A stretch of 64,000 nucleotides of DNA from Sphingobacterium thalpophilum (GTDB taxonomy: Bacteria; Bacteroidota; Bacteroidia; Sphingobacteriales; Sphingobacteriaceae). The stretch is from positions 1,054,001 through 1,118,000 of the forward strand of contig NZ_CP151087.1 in the NCBI RefSeq assembly GCF_038396785.1. The letters are read 5' to 3'. The position numbers and the translations under genes are program-made. The notes below the pieces were generated by a model. It had not been told where the DNA came from and made no database searches. It saw nothing but the letters and a program-made list of their open reading frames with translations. This document shows positions 17,129-27,131 of this stretch, piece by piece; position 1 is the stretch's first letter, and each line of letters begins with the position of its first letter.

Positions 17129-20100
17129 TTAAAGGGTTACATTGAGCCCAAGCTGAAACGTACGGGGCTGCGGTGGCGTTCCAAATGTGCCTATCCCTTG
17201 CGCATTTGGGTTGCTGGTGACATTCGATTCGGGATCGCCTGTATATTTGCTCCAGACAAAGAGGTTCGAGCCAACAAAATAGATCCGCGCAGCAGACAGT
17301 TTCGCCCGTTCAACCAACTCTTTCGGCAGTTTATATCCAAAAGAAAGCTGTCTGAGTTTCAAAAACGAGGCATCTTCGAGATAACGGCTATTGGCATCGA
17401 TGGTATAGTTGAGCCCTTCCGATGTCAGTCGGGGAACATCGGTGATGTCCCCGGGCTGCTGCCACCTGTTCAGCACATTTTGAGACACCCCACCACTGCT
17501 GGGATTACGCTCCCTGAAATAGCGGTTGAGGTTCACCGCGTAGTTGCCATATTGGAAACTAAAGTCTACACCCAGATCGAAGTTTTTATAGGTAAAGGTA
17601 TTACCTATACCACCGTAAAACTTGGGATAGGCATTGCGAAACACCTTCCGCGCCGAAGTCGACAAAGAACCATCGCTCAGCTGTCCGTCAAATACCACCT
17701 TTCCGGTCTGCGGATCGACATACAACTGTTCATACAGCCAGAATGAGTTGAGCGAATAATCTTCTTTCAGAATCACCCAATCGCGGGTATACTGGGTGAT
17801 TTGCGTGGGTAGTTTCTCAATTTTATTTTTATTGCCCGAGATGTTGAAGCTTGTATTCCAGGCAAAGTCTTTTGTTTTCACGTTGAGTGAATTGATCAAC
17901 ACTTCATAGCCTTTGTTGCTGATTTCGCCCACATTGGCCCAATACTTTGAAAAACCGGAACTGCCGACAATAGGCCGCTCGAGCAGGAGATCGGAGGTAT
18001 ATTTATGGTAAAGATCTACGGTAATGGACAGGCGATTTTTGAATAGCGCCACATCCAGTCCAAGATCGGCCTGTGCCGTTTTCTCCCAGCGCAGATTTTC
18101 GTTACCCAACTGGAAAGGACCTGTACTTGGCAACACCTTGCCATAGCTGTCCGCATATTTTTCATTGCCCGACCAGAGACCTCTGGCGGCGAAATTGCTG
18201 ATTCCGGCCTGATTGCCCGTCAATCCATAGGAAGCCCTTACTTTCAGGTCGTTTAACCAGGTTTGATCTGCCAGAAAGGCTTCTTGACTGATCCGCCAGC
18301 CCGCCGAAAAAGCGGGGAAATACCCCCATCGGTTGTTGGCACCAAACTTGGACGAGCCATCTGCCCGCAGGGTTGCCTCTGCAAAATAACGGTCGGCATA
18401 GCTATAGCCTACCCTTCCAAAATAGGAAGCAATGGTATATTTAGTCCAGTTGTCGGCGGCAATGATATTGGCTGCCGAGGAAATCTGTTTAAAGGAATCG
18501 TTGGCAAAACCATTCCCCTCCAAATATTTGTAATCAAGTACATTGCTCTGCAAGGTATTTCCCAAAATAGCATTGAGGCTATGCTTGCCGAACGTATGCT
18601 GGTAGGTCAGGGTTTGCTCATTGATCCAGGTTGCATTTCGCGATATTCCCGACGTCGCCTGATTGTTATTTGCGATACCGATACTGGTTTTGCTGTTCCA
18701 GTATTGCGATTCATCGTAGAGGTTATAGTCGGCACTAAAGCTGGATTTGAATTTCAGTTCCTTCAGTAGATCGATTTCCGCAAAGGCACTTCCTATATAA
18801 CGTAGGCTTGTGGTATTGACATCGTAGTTGTCTACCAGGGTATAGGTGTTATCGGTACCATTGATTGATCCATCGGTATTAAATATCGGCACACTCGTTG
18901 CCGAAGATACGGCCGAATTGAACAGGCTTACCTGTGGGCCATCGCCTGTACGTGCCTGATTGCGGTAGGTTCTGGAAAAATTATTGGTCAGGCCGATCTT
19001 CACACGGCTGCTGAGCTGATGGTCAAAATTAAACTTGAGATTAGTTCGATCACCTTGATAAAAGCTTCCTGGCCCGTGTAGCCCGCACCAATATAAAAAC
19101 GCGATTTGTCTCCGCCCCCTTGGATGCCGATGTTATAATCCTGCAGCTTCCCGTGGCGCAAGAGGAAACCAAGGCGATCGTAAGTAGGCTGATCTTCGGG
19201 ATTTCCTTTCCCGCCTTCCGAGACAGGACGGTAAGGCCTGTTGGCGAAAGTCTGTTTCAATGCCGGATTGTCCAGTCCGGAGTTTATCCACCACTCGTTG
19301 GCGAGGGTTGCCGTTTCGGGACCTGTAGCCAGTTTGGGCAACAAAGATTTATTGGCTTCAGCCCAGCCCCCCTGCAGGTTGAGGTCAATTTTGGTCCGGC
19401 TACCATAGCTCCCCTTTTTGGTGGTAATGATAATTACACCATTGGCACCCCGGGAGCCATAGATTGCCGTTGCCGAAGCATCCTTCAACACTTCAATCGA
19501 CTCGATATCTGCCGGGTTGATATCTGTGAGCGGTGAACTGGTCCGTCCACCGAGCCCGATATTCTGAAGCGAGGTATTGTTTAAGAATACCCCATCAATA
19601 ATATATAAGGGATCGCTACTGGAGTTGATCGATGTCGTTCCGCGAACCCGCAGGAAGATACTTTCGCCGGGGACACCCGAGTTGGTGGAAACCTGTACCC
19701 CGGATAGCTTGCCCTGCAACTGGGCATCAAAACTTGCTACGGGAATTTTGTTGACTTCGGCAGCGTCGATCTTGGCAACTGCTCCCGTTAGATTTCTTCG
19801 CTTTTGTACACCGTAGCCTACGACGACCACTTCATCCAGATCAGAAACGCTCGGTTGAAGCAAGATCTGAATCTGCGCCTCCCGTGCGGTTATCTTTCGG
19901 CCTTTGTATCCCAAAAATGAAGTTGAGAATGTCAACGGAAGTCGTTGCCCCGTGACAAACTGAAATCTTCCCGACGCATCGGTCTTTACTTGATGGGTAA
20001 CACCTTCGAGCTTTATGGTAACGCCTTCAATAGGTCGATTGGTAATCGAATCCAATACAATACCTTTTAAGGTCGCGTTAATAAGTGGCTCAGATTGCTG

Positions 20101-20172
20101 CGAAAATGCAGGCAATAGCAAACCATGTGACAAAAAAATCGCCACGGCGTACTTCCATACGCTATTTTTCAT
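17129..20172 (-). pseudogene. SusC/RagA-family TonB-dependent receptor, -1 frameshift
   Basis: The start at 20172 has a signal peptide and a carboxypeptidase-like domain. The plug signatures are DLDEVVVVGYGVQKRRNLTG and DASATAIYGSRGANGVI. The frame breaks after GAGYTGQEAFIK and resumes in the next frame with GDRTNLKFNFDHQLSSRVKI. Adding one G at 19053-19054 restores a single protein of about 1014 residues, ending NPNAQGIGTFGTPPQPRTFQ and LGLNVTL, a proper barrel C-terminus. Gene order is susC, susD, two doxX-like genes, the cstB-like gene and the thioredoxin-like gene with gaps of 21-38 bases. The pair probably imports a ligand whose sulfur is handled by the downstream enzymes; that link is inference. 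Confidence 0.88.
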
Positions 20173-20705
20173 AGGTAAAATTTTAACAGTGAATATTTAC
20201 AAGTGCCAACGCCAATTGATTACTTGTCAGAAAAGCTGCTTTTATGGAAAGAAATACTTTCCCCTAGACTTAGCTACACATTCGCCTATTGAAATCAGAA
20301 CAAAAGGATTTACAGTTGCGCAGATTTGCGCTCGATTTGGAAGGGTTAAAATAAAAGTTGTAGTTCATAAATAATGAATTAAGTAAAACATTGTGATCAT
20401 TACGTGCGGAAGATGTTGCCTTATTCAAGCTTGTCTCCTAGGTTGATAAAACAAATATAGTAAACATAAAATAAATTCTATAATATTAGTAGACTTTATT
20501 TTTAACTATATTTTCTTCCATAAAAAAATCGCAAGTAAATCGGCTCAGAAAAGTTGGTGGAAATATGTACATTGAATACCTACTTTTGGTTAGTAAAAGT
20601 ATCAGCCCTATAGCGCCCTCCATAACCGGATAATAAACCGATAAAAAAGGACATAAGGACAATCACCAATCTTCTACCGGGTAACATTCATTTACGTTTC
20701 AATAA

Positions 20706-20739
20706 ACAAAGCCGTCTGAGTTCGCTCAAACGGCTTTGT
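20706..20739 (-). terminator. Terminator downstream of mscS copy 1
   Basis: A 15-bp stem with one mismatch (arms 20706-20720 and 20725-20739) closes on TTCG. Read on the minus strand it is followed by a T-rich tract. It lies about 80 bases past the mscS stop. The rest of 20173-20705 holds no gene; a CAAATATA at 20452-20459 (TATATTTG on the minus strand) could be the -7 box of the susC operon. Confidence 0.7.
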
Positions 20740-20817
20740 GCTGCACTATATTCAGCATGGAGAAAAAAGTTAACATAGCGCGGATTTCTTCTACCAGTCG
20801 ATAGCCTCTCTCCTCAA

Positions 20818-21666
20818 TTAGGAATTATTTCGGATATGTACATCGCGCTGCGGAAATGGAATTTCAATCCCGGACTTATCCAAAGCTTCCTTACAGTCAA
20901 TGATCAGCTGTTCCTGCATGGTCCAAAAGTTTTCGTTGGAAGTCGTGACGCGCACAGAAAGATTGATTGCACTGTCGCCAAGTTCTGTCACCACCACCTG
21001 CGGCGCAGGCTCTTTAAAGGCAAATTCATTGCTTCTAACGATATTGAGGAGTATTTCTTTTGCCTGTTTCAGATCAGCATCGTAGGCAACGCCAATGTCA
21101 AACCATGTGCGACGTGTTCCAAGTTTTGTATAATTGGTGATGCTACTATTTGACAACACCCCATTTGGAACAACCACCTGTTGATTTTGTGGTGTATTTA
21201 ACTTGGTATTGAAGATATCAATTTCTGTCACCGTACCCGCGATATTTGTAGTGGAAGTTATGTAATCGCACACGCGGAAAGGCTTGAGGAGTAAAATCAG
21301 TATACCGCCGGCAAAATTGGACAAGGATCCCTGCAGGGCCAGACCTATGGCCAGACCTGCTGCACCGATAATGGCCACAAATGCCGAGGTTTGCACCCCC
21401 AATTGTGTAACGACAACGATAAATAATAAGATATTTAAAATCCAACTGATGAGATTGCTTAAAAATCGCTGCAAGGAGACATCCATTTGTCGCCGCTCAA
21501 ATGCCTTGTCTATCATCCGTTTTATTAGGCGGATGATCCAGGATCCGATCAGATAAATAAGTAAAGCAGAAATTACGGCAGTAATAATACGGGGCGCCCA
21601 GGCAATGGCAGAGGAAATAAAATTATTCCAATGTTGCTGGACATCGTTCACTTCTAAATTGTTCAT
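20818..21666 (-). CDS. mscS: MscS-type small-conductance mechanosensitive channel, copy 1
   Basis: The 282-residue protein has three N-terminal membrane helices. The pore-lining helix is VAIIGAAGLAIGLALQGSLS, and the beta domain follows with LNTPQNQQVVVPNGVLSNS. MscS channels release solutes during osmotic downshock. This copy is about 92% identical to the protein at 34361-35209 (about 23 differences counted by eye). One difference is notable: RVCDYI here against RVGDYI in copy 2, placing Cys133 at a normally glycine position after the pore helix. A terminator follows at 20706-20739. Copy 2, next to the betaine transporter, has the conventional residue. Confidence 0.94.
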   Translation of the reverse strand: MNNLEVNDVQQHWNNFISSAIAWAPRIITAVISALLIYLIGSWIIRLIKRMIDKAFERRQMDVSLQRFLSNLISWILNILLFIVVVTQLGVQTSAFVAIIGAAGLAIGLALQGSLSNFAGGILILLLKPFRVCDYITSTTNIAGTVTEIDIFNTKLNTPQNQQVVVPNGVLSNSSITNYTKLGTRRTWFDIGVAYDADLKQAKEILLNIVRSNEFAFKEPAPQVVVTELGDSAINLSVRVTTSNENFWTMQEQLIIDCKEALDKSGIEIPFPQRDVHIRNNS

Positions 21667-21881
21667 AGCAGTATTTATTTTATTAAAAATGTAAGGTTTA
21701 GAAACAAAAAGAGTGTTATGTTGCTTTTATTCTAATATAAAGCACATTAAATTACATTTTCTCTAATTTAAACAACCAAACAGTAGAATTGTTCGTATGA
21801 AAATGAAACAATATGGTTTTGTATCATTCCTTATATGGAATCTGTGACAAGAAAAATAAACAAGAAAGACGTCGCAGTTGG

Positions 21882-23075
21882 CTAGATAAAATCATAAATC
21901 CCATTTTTCCAGCCCAATATTTTGGTGGAATCCGCATCAAGCCAGTTTTTCAGCAGTGTTGCGTATACTTTTCGAAAATCTTCCGTATACTGGAGATCCC
22001 CTTCATTGAGCTGGGTTAGGTCAGGCAAAGCATTGAGCAGGCCTTGTTTTTTTAGGCCTCCGGATAGAAAGAAAAGCTGGTTGGCCGTACCATGATCAGT
22101 GCCATTGCTGGCATTCTGGGCCACCCTACGACCAAACTCCGAAAAGGTCATCAGCATGACATGCTGAAAAAGACCATTTTTCTTGAGGTCGTCCACAAAC
22201 GCCTCCACGGCATCGTTGATGGTGTGGAATAGACTCTCCTGCCGCTGCTGCTGATTGATATGCGTATCAAAACTACCGATCTGCAGATAGTATACCTGTG
22301 TATTGATATCCGATTTAATCAACGACGATACCGTCTTCAGATCCTTTCCAAGCACCGAATCGGGGTACGCTGCTGCGGTCTTCCTGGCTTTACTCTGTTC
22401 AAAAATATAGTCGGCATTGTTGATCGTATCACCCAGGGTCTGATACAGATAGGCTACTGTCTCCTCTTCATGCTGATGTTTATGTTCCTGATAGAGTGTA
22501 TTAAAGTACTCTTCACGGCTGGTCTGATAAAGCTTCTTGGGGTCTTTAAACGCGAACGCTTTTTTCTGTTTTCCTTTGAGGGCAAGGCTCAGCATATCAT
22601 TCACTTCCAGAGCTTGCGTCGGATGACCGCAGTCGTAACAGGCCTGATCGAGGTAGCGGCCTATCCAGCCGCTCTCCAGGTATTCGTCGCTTCGGCTCGC
22701 ACTATGCCATATATCCATGCTGCGGAAATGCGATTTATTGGGCTCGGGATAACCGACATTGTTGAGTACAGCCAGTTCGCCACGATCATAAAGTGTCTTG
22801 AAAAAAGGTAAAGCCGGATGAATACCTGCTTCTTCTGTGAGCGTTAGTGCATTATCGACCGCAATCGTCTGCCTTTCCCGAAAATAGATATCATTGCGCA
22901 TCGGAACAATGGTATTTAGCCCATCATTGCCGCCACTGAGCTGCAAGATGACCAACACCTTATGTCCCCTTTCCAGTGCTTCAGGCAAGGACATGGCTTT
23001 TAAGAAATTGGGCAGCAGCAGCGATGCTGTTGCAAGTGAACCTGCTTTGAGAAATTGGCGTCTTTTGATGATCAT
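21882..23075 (-). CDS. DUF1501-family exported protein
   Basis: The 397-residue protein has a short N-terminal export signal with a twin-Arg-like start (MIIKRRQFLKAGSLATASLL). The DUF1501 core shows LSGGNDGLNTIVPMRNDIYF near residue 50 and MTFSEFGRRVAQNASNGTDHG near residue 310. The family has a sulfatase/phosphatase-like fold and is nearly always found beside a DUF1800 gene. Here the DUF1800 gene lies 16 bases upstream on the same strand, so the two form an operon. The exact activity of the pair is not established. Confidence 0.92.
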   Translation of the reverse strand: MIIKRRQFLKAGSLATASLLLPNFLKAMSLPEALERGHKVLVILQLSGGNDGLNTIVPMRNDIYFRERQTIAVDNALTLTEEAGIHPALPFFKTLYDRGELAVLNNVGYPEPNKSHFRSMDIWHSASRSDEYLESGWIGRYLDQACYDCGHPTQALEVNDMLSLALKGKQKKAFAFKDPKKLYQTSREEYFNTLYQEHKHQHEEETVAYLYQTLGDTINNADYIFEQSKARKTAAAYPDSVLGKDLKTVSSLIKSDINTQVYYLQIGSFDTHINQQQRQESLFHTINDAVEAFVDDLKKNGLFQHVMLMTFSEFGRRVAQNASNGTDHGTANQLFFLSGGLKKQGLLNALPDLTQLNEGDLQYTEDFRKVYATLLKNWLDADSTKILGWKNGIYDFI

Positions 23076-23091
23076 GGCTTTCTTATTACGA

Positions 23092-24465
23092 TTAACAGAG
23101 TTGATATTCGGGGATACTCATTACTTCAATAATAGTCCTACGGCGGCTTCCGCCAGCGTAGCTATCGCGCAGTGCCTTACCAAAGGAAGGTTGCTGCTGC
23201 AGCAGGAGCTCAAAGGGATCCCGATCGGCAAATACAGCCTCGACCCCAGCCCAGTCAATGGAAATTTTTGGGTTTTTATAGGCTTTAGCCATGGCCCGCG
23301 ACTGCTTCATCCCCATATCAAGGTCGTCGTCATTCTGCGCGTCAAGATCCAGCGGCCGCAGGCCGGTCCATATCTGCGGTAGTTGCATCCGGAGCAATAA
23401 GGTAGAGCTGTCGATCCAGGCTTTTCCCGATGGCCATCCCGCCACATTCGGCGGATACAGGAGCATCTGTCCCAACAGCTTTTGATAAACAATCAGGTTT
23501 TCAGGAATCGCGATCTCCATGGGCAGCATACGCATAATACCAGCCATGAGTTCCACCGGTGACTTTATTTTGTTGCCCACATTTTTGGAGTCGTAAAACC
23601 AGGCTGCCGTAAATACACGGTCTAGCAACCGCCTAATATCATATCCTGAATCGAAGAAATCTTTACTCAGCGTGTCGACGATGTCCTGATCCACTTGTTC
23701 GTTGACCAGAAAACGGTAGAGCTTTTCGGTGATAAAACGGGCCGTAGCGGGCCGCTCCAAGATAATATCCAGGATAGCATTGCCGTCGAAACTTCCGGTT
23801 TTCCCCAAAAATGTTTTGCTTCCCGAATCATGATACTTTTTACGCACCAAGAACTGGCCATCCTTATCGTATGACCAGCCCGTAAATGCACGCGCAGCTT
23901 CCTTCACATCCGATTCCGTATAGCTGCCACGCCCCATCGTAAAGAGCTCCATCACTTCCCGGGCAAAGTTTTCATTGGGGTGGTCTTTTTTATTCTGCTG
24001 GTTGTTGAGGAAATTGAGCATAGCCGGAGCTTTGGAAACGGCGAACAGCAGATCCCGGAAATTTCCAAGCGCATTTTTCCTGATTTCGTTGAGGATATGG
24101 GCGCTAAAATTGGCGTTGATAACCCGGCTAGCAAAATGTCCGTGCCAAAAAAAGGCCATCTTCTCCCTGAGCTGATCTTCGCTATGCACCATTTCATTCA
24201 GGAAATTAAGGTTGATCTCAATATTACGCTTTCGATTGAGCTGTTGTACCTGCTTTTTGTCTGCGGCATTCAACTTGGAAAGCGCCGTGTAGTCGACGTT
24301 GGTCTGCTCCGTATTGAAACTGATGGGATGAAATTCATGTTCCTGGGCATATTGCTTCCAGAGGACTGCGGTAGACTGCTGTTCAAAAACGGTAATCTGC
24401 TGTAGGCCCATCCCAAATCCGGCGCGATTTGCCAGGTGTATATTTTTTTTAAAATCGGACATCAT
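23092..24465 (-). CDS. DUF1800-family protein
   Basis: The 457-residue protein carries the DUF1800 hallmarks: HLANRAGFGM near the N-terminus, MAFFWHGHFASRVINANFSA, ENFAREVMELFTMGRGSYTE and VKEAARAFTGWSYD. The C-terminus has LLYPPNVAGWPSGKAWIDSS. It forms a two-gene operon with the downstream DUF1501 gene. The family is common in Bacteroidota and Planctomycetota, and its biochemical role is unresolved. Two consecutive ATGs are available at the start (MMSDF). The AT-rich 240 bases upstream separate it from the plus-strand DUF6265-like gene. Confidence 0.92.
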   Translation of the reverse strand: MMSDFKKNIHLANRAGFGMGLQQITVFEQQSTAVLWKQYAQEHEFHPISFNTEQTNVDYTALSKLNAADKKQVQQLNRKRNIEINLNFLNEMVHSEDQLREKMAFFWHGHFASRVINANFSAHILNEIRKNALGNFRDLLFAVSKAPAMLNFLNNQQNKKDHPNENFAREVMELFTMGRGSYTESDVKEAARAFTGWSYDKDGQFLVRKKYHDSGSKTFLGKTGSFDGNAILDIILERPATARFITEKLYRFLVNEQVDQDIVDTLSKDFFDSGYDIRRLLDRVFTAAWFYDSKNVGNKIKSPVELMAGIMRMLPMEIAIPENLIVYQKLLGQMLLYPPNVAGWPSGKAWIDSSTLLLRMQLPQIWTGLRPLDLDAQNDDDLDMGMKQSRAMAKAYKNPKISIDWAGVEAVFADRDPFELLLQQQPSFGKALRDSYAGGSRRRTIIEVMSIPEYQLC

Positions 24466-24703
24466 CCTGTTTCCTTTTATACCTAAATAACGAATTATTT
24501 AACTATGTTAGCTTACAGGAAGATTCGATTTAACAAAAATTAAGCTAAATTAACAAAGTGACTACCAAGATAATACTTTTCAAACTCCGATTTTTTTTCA
24601 TTAAATTTATTCACATAGGGACAACAAAACCCCTTGTTTATGTTGCATACCTGTTTCACAAGTTACAATCATCAGTTGATAAACCTTTAAAACGAAATAT
24701 AAG

Positions 24704-25171
24704 ATGGCAAAATTAATCAACGTTTAGATTTCAGTATTCATGCTGCTCGTTTTTGTCCAATGCCTAGGAATTCAAAATGAGCCATCCGAAAACTTCGACT
24801 GGTTATTGGGAAAATGGCAGCGTACCAACGAAGCCAAAGATAAACGGACTTTTGAATATTGGCAGAAAATCAAAGACACTGAATATGCAGGTTTTGCTTT
24901 TACCCTGCAAAACCTGGATACCATCCATCAGGAAAAAATGCAATTATTAAAATACGATGGCGACTGGAATTTATTGGTTAAAACGCCCGATGAGAAAGAT
25001 TTTATCGCATTTGAGATAACCATGCTAAAAGACGGCCTGTTCGAGTGTAATAATGATTCGCTGCCCTTTCCTAAAAAAATCACCTACTGGCGTGAAGGTG
25101 AAAAGTTGAAGGCCAATGTTGCTGGCGACAGTCTCCAGATTCCCTTCGAATTTAGTAGGATTTCAAAATAA
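24704..25171 (+). pseudogene. DUF6265-like lipoprotein, copy 1, with TAG inside the signal peptide
   Basis: Counterpart of the intact gene at 44732-45199. The natural start is the ATG at 24704 (MAKLINV), but a TAG at 24725-24727 interrupts the signal peptide. The frame then continues through FVQC to the C-terminus. An in-frame ATG at 24740 could restart translation with a shortened hydrophobic stretch (MLLVFVQC) still ending at the lipobox Cys, so residual function is possible. The mature part has SENFDWLLGKWQRTNE and ends LKANVAGDSLQIPFEFSR, highly similar to copy 2. The function of this small beta-barrel-like family is unknown. The open frame 24740-25171 is 143 residues. Confidence 0.8.
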
Positions 25172-25263
25172 ATAGACCTCATTTTTCCCGGTCAATCACA
25201 ACAAAAGATGCCTGCGCCAGCGTAAAGTCAAAATTCGGCAGCATAAAGTCAAAATATAATTAA

Positions 25264-25479
25264 TCATCGGTCGAGCCATTTCTTAAATTCCGCCACTTTG
25301 TTTTTGCTGATCAGGATAGGCGTTGTACTTTGCGGTTTTGTTTGAATACGAAGCTGATTGCGACCGTATATCCATATACTTTCAATGGCATTGACATTGA
25401 TAACATACTGCCGGTTGGCCCTGTAAAAGATCCGGTTGTCCAGCTCTTTTATCAAGTCGTCCAAAATCACTGTTTCCAA
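25264..25479 (-). pseudogene. LytTR DNA-binding domain fragment
   Basis: About 70 codons encode the end of a LytTR response regulator: LIKELDNRIFYRANRQYVIN and AIESIWIYGRNQLRI, with a natural C-terminus (AEFKKWLDR). The receiver and the first part of the LytTR domain are absent. The fragment begins in the middle of another truncated gene, the S41-like N-terminus at 25480-25870, and in a different frame. This looks like a deletion that fused two neighbouring genes. No histidine kinase partner remains. Confidence 0.75.
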
Positions 25480-25870
25480 CTATTCGGAGATATCCTACTT
25501 TATGATCAATCACCTCACTAAACGTACTCTTCTCCGTGTTAAGCCTATTTTTCAGATAAACATTGGTCATCACATTAGGATTATTCCATCCGTAGGTTTT
25601 TCCTTTGTATTTAAGACCGCCATGATAATCGTTGAGCTGCCTAAATACGGCTTCATATAATGTTGCGGCTTCATCAATCGCGTTTAAATTTTGGGCTTTA
25701 TTGTATAGTTCACGTTTAATAACCTCAAGGTTTTCTTTATGAATTGAATTGGCCGATATAAGTTCAATGGATTTATCAACAAATGATTTTACACTGTCAT
25801 TTTTAAACGTTTGCGAAAACGCATATCTCGAAGAAAATAAAAGTATTAACAATAAAAACAATCTGGTCAT
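25480..25870 (-). pseudogene. S41-type peptidase N-terminal fragment
   Basis: About 130 codons have a good signal peptide (MTRLFLLLILLFSSRYAFSQ) and an S41/tricorn-like N-terminal region ending HKVGYLRI, the point where the catalytic domain should begin. The frame then runs into the LytTR fragment out of phase and stops at 25382, with no catalytic serine or lysine region. The ATG overlaps the upstream DinB stop by four bases (ATGA), so the original gene was translationally coupled to dinB. It is a truncated relic that could still be exported. Confidence 0.7.
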
Positions 25871-26340
25871 CTTGGAATTTTTGTAGCAATAAACTTCCTT
25901 ATACTCATCATATAACCCAAATGCAGGCCTTCATGAAAGTTGTTCCATTCGAAGGCATCCGTTATTGAAGTGAGATGGAAGCCCGTACCCGTAGTGCGTT
26001 GCCGATAGGTCACAAACTTTTTGTTGTTAAAATCACGGATGGTCGGTTCAATCTGTTCGAGGAGCAATCTTTTCAGCAGATCAGCTTCCTGCTGCGATAC
26101 CGCTGCTGAAGGCTTTGTTCCGGATTGGTAGCTGTTGAAGATTTTCTCAGGGATATGTCCTTCTACCTCAGATCCGATATAGATTAATTTATGCTGTGTG
26201 GCAATGATGTGCCCGATATTCCAGATCAGGTTGTTGCTGAAGCCATCAGGAATGCGATTGAGCTGTTCCAAAGAATAGTTTTCAAAGAATTTGAGGTAAG
26301 CCATTCGGCTCGTTTTCCATGCGCGAAAAAGTGATTCCAT
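25867..26340 (-). CDS. DinB-family protein
   Basis: This 157-residue four-helix-bundle protein has the expected metal ligands: His in IWNIGHIIATQHKL and the pair in NNFHEGLHLGYMM. DinB/YfiT-like proteins are metal-dependent thiol-S-transferases or enzymes of unknown substrate. The gene is complete, with MESLFRAWKTSRM at the N-terminus and FIATKIPR at the end. A broken second copy lies at 53515-53946, and a possible tail of a third at 52148-52230. The stop overlaps the start of the S41 fragment by four bases. Confidence 0.88.
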   Translation of the reverse strand: MESLFRAWKTSRMAYLKFFENYSLEQLNRIPDGFSNNLIWNIGHIIATQHKLIYIGSEVEGHIPEKIFNSYQSGTKPSAAVSQQEADLLKRLLLEQIEPTIRDFNNKKFVTYRQRTTGTGFHLTSITDAFEWNNFHEGLHLGYMMSIRKFIATKIPR

Positions 26341-26540
26341 GTCCTGTTAACTGTCCGTGTTTTGTACACAAAAATAAGCTGAATCTTTAAAACTGTCAAA
26401 GCTTATTTACGGCAATCGGATCCTTTACATAAATTTCTTCCGAGTGCACCCGTAGACGCTGATTCTTTTTTTATTGAACTTTTTGATTTGAGTATTGTTC
26501 ATTTTAAAATGAATATGGTTCAATTTTTAAAGAAAAAACT

Positions 26541-26837
26541 ATGAAAGCACAAATCGGACTCGTTATCACGGCAGTTGCCGGAGCGGCACTGCTCGTATAC
26601 AGACGCTGGAAACAACGTTCTGTACAGGAATCAACAGAAAAAACAGATCGCAAAGAGACGGGCAATCTCACAAACCCACCTTCTTGGTACCGCCCGCTTA
26701 GAATGCCCGAAATCGACAGCATGGACATTGTATCATTGCAATATGCCCCCGTCAGGGTATCGCCCGACAGAAATGATGCGGCGCAAGGGATCAACAAACA
26801 CATTTCTTATTACCATAAAGGCAATAGACATCAATAA
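26541..26837 (+). CDS. Small single-pass membrane protein, copy 1
   Basis: The 98-residue protein has one N-terminal hydrophobic helix (IGLVITAVAGAALLVYRRW) and a polar tail with NPPSWYRPL and DIVSLQYAP. A paralogue at 52808-53104 is nearly identical in protein sequence and has a similar AT-rich upstream region with TTGAAC and GTTCAA elements. I do not recognise the family. Conservation at amino acid level between the copies, with scattered silent changes, supports a real gene. Both copies lie next to a DinB-type gene on the opposite strand. Confidence 0.72.
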   Translation: MKAQIGLVITAVAGAALLVYRRWKQRSVQESTEKTDRKETGNLTNPPSWYRPLRMPEIDSMDIVSLQYAPVRVSPDRNDAAQGINKHISYYHKGNRHQ

Positions 26838-27131
26838 GGCAGTGATACGAAAACAGTTGCAGTTTAAGCGATTTCTACAGCTGAAAAAGTGCCCAAGCTC
26901 AGTATACAGTGCTGAACCGCGACAATAAATGCGCGCAGTTCCGCGTTCCAGTTACATCGGTTCAGTCAGATCAAAAATAGGTGTCCTGATATCATTTGCA
27001 TTGATTATATTTTCTTATCTTTTCAACAGGAATTTATACGGTTTTTTAATTTAGACATCCCAAAATCCGCTTCAATTTCAAAATTATCGACTAAATTGGG
27101 ACACCTTAATTAACATGGGAGTTTAAAATAT

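Noticed and set aside
26474..26523. TTGAAC/GTTCAA elements upstream of the 98-residue protein genes as an operator
   Set aside because: Spacing differs between the two copies (38 versus 18 bases), so shared ancestry explains the similarity as well as a binding site does.
26995..27023. TTTG-N17-TATCTTTT as the promoter of the LOV kinase
   Set aside because: Spacing is short and the -7 box is imperfect; too weak to list.
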